The notes below the pieces were generated by a model. It was not told the origin of the DNA and made no database searches. It saw only the letters and a program-made list of their open reading frames with translations. From positions 14,567,014 through 14,631,013 of the forward strand of contig NC_133403.1 of NCBI RefSeq assembly GCF_047511655.1: a stretch of DNA of 64,000 nt, read 5' to 3'. Positions 57,506 through 64,000 of the stretch are shown here, piece after piece (within the stretch, counting starts at the first letter, position 1; each line of letters begins with the position of its first letter). The stretch is from Castor canadensis. Taxonomy: Eukaryota; Chordata; Mammalia; Rodentia; Castoridae. Made by a program: the position numbers and the translations under genes.

Positions 57506-58416
57506 GTAATCCAAGGCATAAAACAGTCACTCAGTGTATAGAGTTGGTGTCATTGCTCTCTGAAGGGCCTAACTATAAGGTTTAACTCAGGTCTAGGGCA
57601 AGTGCCCCTGATTTAGGAAGAGACTCACTGATTTCTTGCAGTGGAGAAGTCTGTCTTTAATATTTCCTTCCAGGTTATATTGGGGAATAGTATGACAGGA
57701 GGAGGTTGACAAGGAGAAATGAATGGGCATTATTCAGGAAAAGAAAGCAGGCTGGGCAAGGGAAGGACATTAATGTCACCAACCAAAAGTTATGGAGACA
57801 GTGACTGCCTCATGGAGGAAGAGAATGACACAGACATTCCTGCCTGGTCATAGTGGTGGAATTGAAGGACTTGGAAAGTATGTTGGAGATGAGAGATCCT
57901 CTCCCTCACTGCCTGAGGGAAGTGTTCCTGGCCTCGAGAGAGGAGTGTAATGATGAGGAACAAGAACTCTCTTTGAGATGAGTTGACCTAAGTCTCAAGA
58001 GCAGTAGGAGCCTGACTTCTCACCTCAGCTCTAACTCTCCCTTCTCTTTCCCACAGTCACTATTACTGCTTCTGGTCATTCAGAAGATGGCTTCTCAGAG
58101 AGCAACATAGAAGAGAACACAACTACATGTAATTTATTTCCTATTCATCCTCTGTTTTTCTGGTTCATGAGGTACTGTGTTTTGCTCTTCTCTACCTTTT
58201 TTTCCCACTTTGATGATTCTCATTCTGATGTGTCTGATGTCACCCAGGAAGTTGATATACAGTCATGGGCCATGTAATGTTGGTGTGGGTTCTGAGAGCT
58301 GGGTCTTTAGATGGTTTTATCATGTGCAGATATCATACAGTGTACTTAAGCAATGGAATTGGTTGAGATCTCATTAAGCCATACAATCTTATAGGTCCAC
58401 CATTGTCTGTGTGATG
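57506..58416. other. Nothing recognised
   Basis: Between the POM121-like text and an L1. No supported feature. Confidence 0.45.
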
Positions 58417-59597
58417 TGTTAATATTTGCCAGCTATACATCAGGCAAAGGACTGATAACCAGAATATACAGGGAACTTAAGAAACTAAACTCTCCTAAAA
58501 TCAATGAACCAATTAAGAAATGGGCAACTGAACTAAACAGAAATTTTTCAAAAGAAGAAATTCAAATGGCTAAAAAACACATGAAAAAATGCTCACCATT
58601 TCTAGCCATAAAGGAAATGTAAATCAAAACCACACTAAGATTCCACCTCACCCCTGTTAGAATAGCCATCATAAAACCATCACCGACAACAGGTGTTGGT
58701 GAGGATGTGGGGAAAAAGGAACGCTCGTACACTGCTGGTGGGAATGCAAGCTAGTGCAATCACTCTGGAAAAAAATTTGGAGACTTCTTAAAAATCTAAA
58801 CATTGGCCTGCCATATGATCCAGGAATCCCACTCCTGGGGATATACCCAAAGGAATGCAACACAGGCTACTCCAGAGGCACATGCACACCCATGTTTATT
58901 GCAGCGCTATTCACAATAGCCGAGTTATAGAAACAACCAAGATGCCCCACTACTGACGAATGGATCAAGAAAATGTGGTATTTATACACAACGGAATTTT
59001 ACTCAGCCATGAAGAAGAATGAAATCTTATCATTTGCAGGTAAATGGCTGGAACTGGAGAACATCATTCTGAGTGAGGTTAGCCAGGCACAGAAGACCAA
59101 AAATCGTATGTTCTCCATCATATGTGGACATTAGATCAAGGGCAAATACAGCAATGTGGTTGGACTTGGATCACATGACAAGGGGAGAGCACATACGGGA
59201 AACACAGGAATAGGTAGAAAACCCAAAACATGAAAGTTGATGTCCCCACTCCAGAGGAGCTAATACAGAAACCTTAAATCAACAGAGGTTATCATGAGAA
59301 GGGGATCAGGAACCAGTGTAAAGATCAGTTAGAGCTGAATCAACATGGGTCATAACACGGGTACATGAAAGCAATGTTAGGAATCTCTCTGTATAGCTAT
59401 CCTTAACTCAACCAGCAAAAACGCTTTGTCTTCCTTATTATGCTTATGTCTTTTCTTCAACAAAATTAGAGATAAGGGCAGAACAGGACCTGCCTGGAAC
59501 GGAGTGGAGGAGGGGAGGAAGGGTAGGGGAGAGGGGCAGGGTGGAGACATGACCCAAACAATGTATGCACATTTGAATAAATTAACAAAAAAAAAAC
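58417..59597 (+). mobile_element. 5'-truncated L1, ORF2 C-terminus and 3' UTR
   Basis: [40 protein letters not shown] and [20 protein letters not shown] are L1 ORF2. The zinc-knuckle-like and GIYPKE regions, a G-rich 3' UTR and an A tail (about 59586-59597) follow. ORF2 is interrupted (stop at 58620-58622, further breaks after). It is somewhat older than the 4912 copy. Confidence 0.92.
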
Positions 59598-60179
59598 CCT
59601 TCCATTTTCATAGAAAAAAAAGTCACATTTCTCACTTAAAAAAAAAAAAAAAGAAAGAGTACCACAGAGAAGAGCTCCAGGAAGCTCTGCGTGTTTAACA
59701 GTGGATCTCATGATGTGTTCCTAGGGAGAACAGGGGTGGTGGGCAGGTCATGGCTCTAGCCTGCTCACCAGTCCTCCTGCCTGTCAGGATGCCCCACATG
59801 TGTGGAAAAGGACTTTTCATTCCAGGGTTGGGGAAACCCCCTTTTCTCTGCCTCAGATCCACTGTCAGGGGAGTAGTTACTGATGGCTGTCCAAGTAAAA
59901 AACCAGGACATTCTTTCCTGTGCCAATGCCCTCAGGAGAAGGACAAAGGCAGGCATCTTGAACCCGAGCCCTAGGGAGGCCCAAGATCACCTTCTAGGGC
60001 CTAGGAGCTTTCCAGGTCCTGCAGACTCTCCCAGTGAGCCTTCTTCTCTCATCTCCGTGTCTTCTGAGCAATCCTAAACCCTTGTTTATGTTGCAGATTA
60101 CTGACTGTATTACCTTTGGGAGTAGAGACTTGGACTCCTTTGGCTTAGAAGAGCTGAAGCTTCCTTCATAGTGGGAAGC
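59598..60179. other. Nothing recognised
   Basis: Short A-runs at about 59616-59652, then unique sequence. No supported gene. Confidence 0.45.
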
Positions 60180-61035
60180 TAACATCAATACTTGTCCTCA
60201 GAGAAAGTCAAATGACTAATAAATACATGAAGAAATGTAAATGTTCAACATTCTTAGCCACAAAGAAATTCAAATCCAACTCATTCCAGTCAGATTGGGA
60301 AAAAAAAATAAAAACAACCAAATGCTGGCTAGGATGAGGGTCGAAAAAGGAACTCTCACTCTTAGTTGGTGGAAATGTAAATGGTGCAACCACTACAGAA
60401 AATCAGTAGGGTGGTTCCTCTTAAAAACTAGACCTACCTTATGACCTTACCACACCACTTTTGGGCTTGTATCTTAAGAAATGTAGATCACTGTACAAGA
60501 GAGATAGCTGCATACCTATGCATATTGCAGCTTTGTTAGCAATAGCTAAACTGTGAGATCAGCTGAGGTGCCCAACAACTGATAAATGGATAAAGAAAAT
60601 ATGATACATGGAATATTACTCAGCCATAAAGAAAAATAAAATTATGTCATTTGCAGGAAAATGGTTGGAACTGGAGTTCATTATGTTGAGTATCATAGGC
60701 CAAGCTCAAAAATCCATATATCACATGCTCTCATTTTTGAAACCTAGTCCTAAAACAAGGATGATGATGATAATAATGGGACACAAATGTGAAAGGGGGG
60801 CAGTCTGAGGGAGACCAATAGGAGGGGGAGGGGAAAGGAAATGATACCAAGGGGGGAAGAAGAGTGAATGTTCAAAGACAGCATAATGAAATCCACCAAA
60901 CAGTATTTGAAAAAGGGAGGATGATGATGGAGGAAATGGGAAATAATGGAGGGGATGAACTTGTTCAAAGCACACTGTACACATGTATGGATTTATTGCA
61001 TTGAAACCCCTTGTATTATTAATGCATATTAATTC
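60180..61035 (+). mobile_element. Older L1 3' end
   Basis: MEYYSAIKKNKIMSFAGKWL and ELEFIMLSIIGQAQKS (60608 onward) are ORF2 C-terminal text of an L1 lineage different from the young family. A GGGGGAGGGG-type 3' UTR and ATTGAAACCCCTTGTATTAT near the end follow. Confidence 0.85.
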
Positions 61036-62404
61036 AAAAGATAATCAAACTCTTATGTTACAGGATCCCCAAGGATTTTTCTGACCTACCCATGTTATAC
61101 TTAAGGACATATTTTAGAAATAAATTTTGAAAAGGTAAATCTCTTTAATTTTCCTTATTACAAAATTTAATTCACATATAAAATCACATCAGCTATATTA
61201 TGTCCCAAATATTCCTTAGCCTTCGAAGGAAGAAAATGCTGTTATTTGAGAAAATATTTATAACCTAGAGGACATTTTGTATGTGAAGTAACACAGAAAG
61301 AAATGCCACACAATCCTACTTAGATGTGTCTTTTAAACCAGCTGACCTCCAAGAGGCAAAGAGGAGAATGGTGATACCCAGGGGGTTGGGGTTTGGGATA
61401 ATGGGGAGCTCTTGGTCGAAGGATGCAAAGCCTCAGTGCTGATGAATGAGTAAGTTCTGGAGATCTAATCTGCAGCAAGGTTCCTACAGATAGTGACACT
61501 GAGTCCTACACTTGGAATCAGTAATTCATTCTAATAACCATTGACTTTTAGTTTCTTCTAGGTTTATTTCAGAATTTGTCTTTTTATATTTATTTTAAGT
61601 CACTTTATTTTGGAGTCATTAATTTTCCATTATTTTAAATGTATCTATTTTCAAAGTGATTGTTTTAGCAAATGAGTCTGAAAATAGATACTTGGAATTT
61701 GCTGAGAGAGCAACTCTTGTGTTAACTTGAGGTGGTAAATGTGTTGGTTAGATTGACTATGGTAATCATTTCAAAATGTGTATATATATCAAAACATCAC
61801 ATGATATTCCTTAAAAACCCAGAATTTTTATTTGTTAATTTTACTTCACTACAGATTAAAAACTTTGAAAATTAAATCTAGACATTCATGAAATTGTTTG
61901 GAGAGTTAAATCATTTTAGAAAAAATGTTCTTGACTCTTCAGCTAGAAGTATAATAAAGTATATGTATTGAAAATTGACCAGAAATTCATCCAGGGTTTT
62001 TAGAACTGTAAAATACCATTATCAGCTTGTCATGATTAAAGAAGCAAATATATCCTCCTTGAAGTCATAAACTATTTGCCGAAAGTGACTGATGTTGATT
62101 TCAAGTACATTAACTCAGTATAAAGTTGCTAAAACCGTATACTTTCATGATACAATTAGTAAATTTCCATAAAATTAAGCCAGAAAAAAAATCTTAGGAT
62201 TGATCAAGGTATACTATTCATGAAATGTTAGTCCAAATGATGTTATAATAAAGGATGACACCAAAATATTTTTACTGTGAAAATTTATATTGTTTATGTG
62301 TCTTTTATCTCTTGTACTACGTTGAATAAATAATAAAATACTTTAAAATGAAAAAGATCATGCTTGATTACTGTAACTATCCTTTTATCTTGCTATTTCC
62401 CTTG
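61036..62404. other. AT-rich intergenic, nothing recognised
   Basis: No gene. It probably contains old repeats too diverged to name by eye. Confidence 0.45.
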
Positions 62405-62720
62405 GGTCTCTGTCTTGTTCTATATTTTGCTGCTATAACAGAATAGCAGAGACTGGGTAATTAATAAAAGAAACCCATTTGTTTCTTATTTGTGGAGGGC
62501 AGGATGTCTAATATTAATGTGCTGCCATCTTGCTAGAGCCTTCTTGCTGCACCATCTGGTGGCAGAAAGTGAGAAGGCAACAGGCATCAGTAGAGGCTGA
62601 ATTGGCCTTTTAAACAAAGCCATTCTCAAATCACCAGACAAAGGCATTCTTAAACAACCACACCTGGGCAGAGCACATATAAAGTGGCAGATACCACAAC
62701 CGGACAGATAGTAACCTGCT
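62405..62720 (-). mobile_element. MaLR-like LTR fragment
   Basis: Fossil, antisense: GCTGCTATAACAGAATAGCA, GAGACTGGGTAATTAATAAA, TTCTTGCTGCACCATCTGGT. It resembles an MST/MLT1-type LTR, old. Confidence 0.6.
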
Positions 62721-62849
62721 GGAATCATATACCCACACCAGACAGTTTTAGGTTACAAAAGTGCAATATTCCTCTGCTGTCACCTAAGTGTGGAGGTATG
62801 TTGTTGATACCCCTCACCAGGAGCTGGGTTTTCATGTCACTACACAAGG

Positions 62850-63680
62850 TCAAGATAGGGAAGAGTAGGTGGTGCTCCACTGTCCCAACAGCGTACTCAG
62901 CTCCAGTCCCTTGGCCAGCACATATGCAGGCCAGTCTGACTTTGGGGTCACCTCTCCCTTCTCAGTCTTTCTTCCTGGGGGCTTCCTGTTGGTTTCAGTG
63001 GGACTGCTTCTCCTCTGCCCAGGAGCTTCTGTGTCCCCCAATGTCAGCACAGCCTCAGCCATGGACATCTCTACCTCCTACCTGCCAGGAGTTTCTGCCT
63101 CCATAGCAACTGGGAAATTCTCCTTAACCCTGGAGTCACACACAGCCCATGTTTAGAGCCTCTGATGGGCAGCAGCATGGAGTTGCACCTTTGACAGTTT
63201 TCTTTGGTTTGAGGACTTGGCAGCAACAACCAGCCCTGGCCCCAACCTCTAGTCCAGGCCACTCAGTATTGGGCAGCACAACACACTCTTCATTTGAGGG
63301 TTCGCTAGACACAGGTTCCACCTTGGGCACCTGTGGCAGCCCTCAGCTGGCCTTGCTGCCACCCAGGATGTATTCCCTCTGGCATATCCAGTGCCTCTGG
63401 CTCTGCAGCTTACCTCCTACACTGTGGCCTATGTTCTGCCCAACATTTGATTGCACAAGGCCAGTCTCCTGGAGGACAGTGATGTCAAAAACACCAATGG
63501 TTTTGGAAGGAGAGAGGCAGCTCTAGTCCTGATTTCTACCTTCAGGTCACTGAGCATCACAGCAGATAGGAGAGAGGACTTACCCTCTCTGCTGTGGGAG
63601 AAGCTTGGGCCCAAGTACTTTGGCCTCTCTTTAGTTAGCACTCCCTGGGGTGACCACATGACCCAGAACTAACAATAACT
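62850..63680 (+). pseudogene. POM121-like pseudogene, C-terminal FG-repeat part
   Basis: Ser/Thr/Pro/Gly-rich text split between frames. ALAPTSSPGHSVLGSTTHSS (about 63235-63300) matches the POM121 text around PTPIHPIFGGATHSAFGLK. PSFGSSFTF-like and SVSPNVSTASAMDISTSYLP stretches lie before it. It lies downstream of, and in the same orientation as, the main POM121-like block at 53420-57505. It is most simply the displaced 3' part of the same relic, separated by L1 and LTR insertions. The frame is broken. Confidence 0.65.
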
Positions 63681-64000
63681 GCATTTAGAGTCACAGTAGC
63701 CCCTACTCTAAGTTCCATCCCAGGGGGCTGCCCATGCAGAAACTCCTAATTTCAAGTCCAGGGCCCAGCACCCCTGCAAGCAAAGCTGCTTCTTGGTGCA
63801 GGTCCACCGATGTGAAATGTGCATGATAATACAGATGCTATGAGTAAATGAAGTGGGCATTTAATATTTTATACATGAAAATACAATGGACATACTACGT
63901 GTCATCCTTAGTGCTAGGCAAGAAGGATAAAAATGCTGTTGTTTTCCCATTTGCAGGGTTTTGCTTTCTGTGGTTTCAGTCACCTGTGGTCAGTCAGTTC
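63681..64000. other. Window end; possible DNA transposon end
   Basis: Mostly unassigned. The last 45 bases (GGGTTTTGCTTTCTGTGGTT, TCAGTCACCTGTGGTCAGTC) resemble the terminal text of an old mammalian DNA transposon. It is cut off by the window edge. Confidence 0.3.

Noticed and set aside
56838-57509. 223-codon plus-strand frame as an independent gene
   Set aside because: It lies in line with the POM121-like relic, begins next to an LTR edge and lacks any clear domain. I treat it as part of the decayed region, with the late text only weakly POM121-like.

Overview
This is mammalian nuclear DNA. It is intron-bearing, CpG-poor and packed with L1, SINE, MaLR and hAT repeats. The recurring SINE is an ID-like, tRNA-derived element with the box GAGTTCAAACCCC. 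It occurs alone, or fused to a 7SL/B1-like unit. From memory this SINE, and the young L1 family ending in TGCATACAAGGCTTGGGTCA (minus orientation), are typical of castorimorph rodents. A beaver-like species is my best guess (inference).

The core is the surrogate light chain locus of pre-B cells. VPREB1 (two exons, 15516-16047) and IGLL1, or lambda-5 (three exons, 40851-51496), lie on the same strand about 25 kb apart. Both look intact, with correct splice sites, cysteines and lengths (148 and 214 aa). Their products pair into a pseudo light chain that joins the mu heavy chain in the pre-B cell receptor.

Left flank (1-15500): the 5' end of an L1 cut by the window edge, ancient L1M pieces, a MaLR LTR, and a young 2.1-kb L1. 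Next come an intronless MAP4K5 retropseudogene on the minus strand (7835-11275) carrying later L1 and LTR insertions, a composite L1 flanked by one target-site duplication (12641-14038), and two abutting MLT1-type LTRs of opposite orientation.

Middle (16200-40800): hAT/MER5A-type DNA transposon remains, SINEs, an old L1 with a long (TCTTC)n tract, and a nearly full-length 8-kb minus-strand L1 (about 24000-32050). That L1 interrupts an older repeat and itself carries two smaller L1 insertions and a SINE. Another old L1 is split by an older repeat and a young L1. The 4 kb before IGLL1 hold few repeats.

Right flank (51600-64000): a degenerate POM121-like pseudogene on the plus strand begins near 53420. 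It is recognisable to about 57500 and again at 62850-63680, with MaLR and L1 insertions between. This recalls the POM121L pseudogenes near the human immunoglobulin lambda/VPREB1 region (from memory).

I found no CRISPR array, tRNA or rRNA gene, no rearranging V/J segment with recombination signals, and no other intact protein gene. I see no wholly new biological system. The points most worth follow-up are the compact VPREB1-IGLL1 cassette, the methionine-glutamate repeat in the VpreB tail, the POM121 relic, and several unusual nested or inverted L1 structures.
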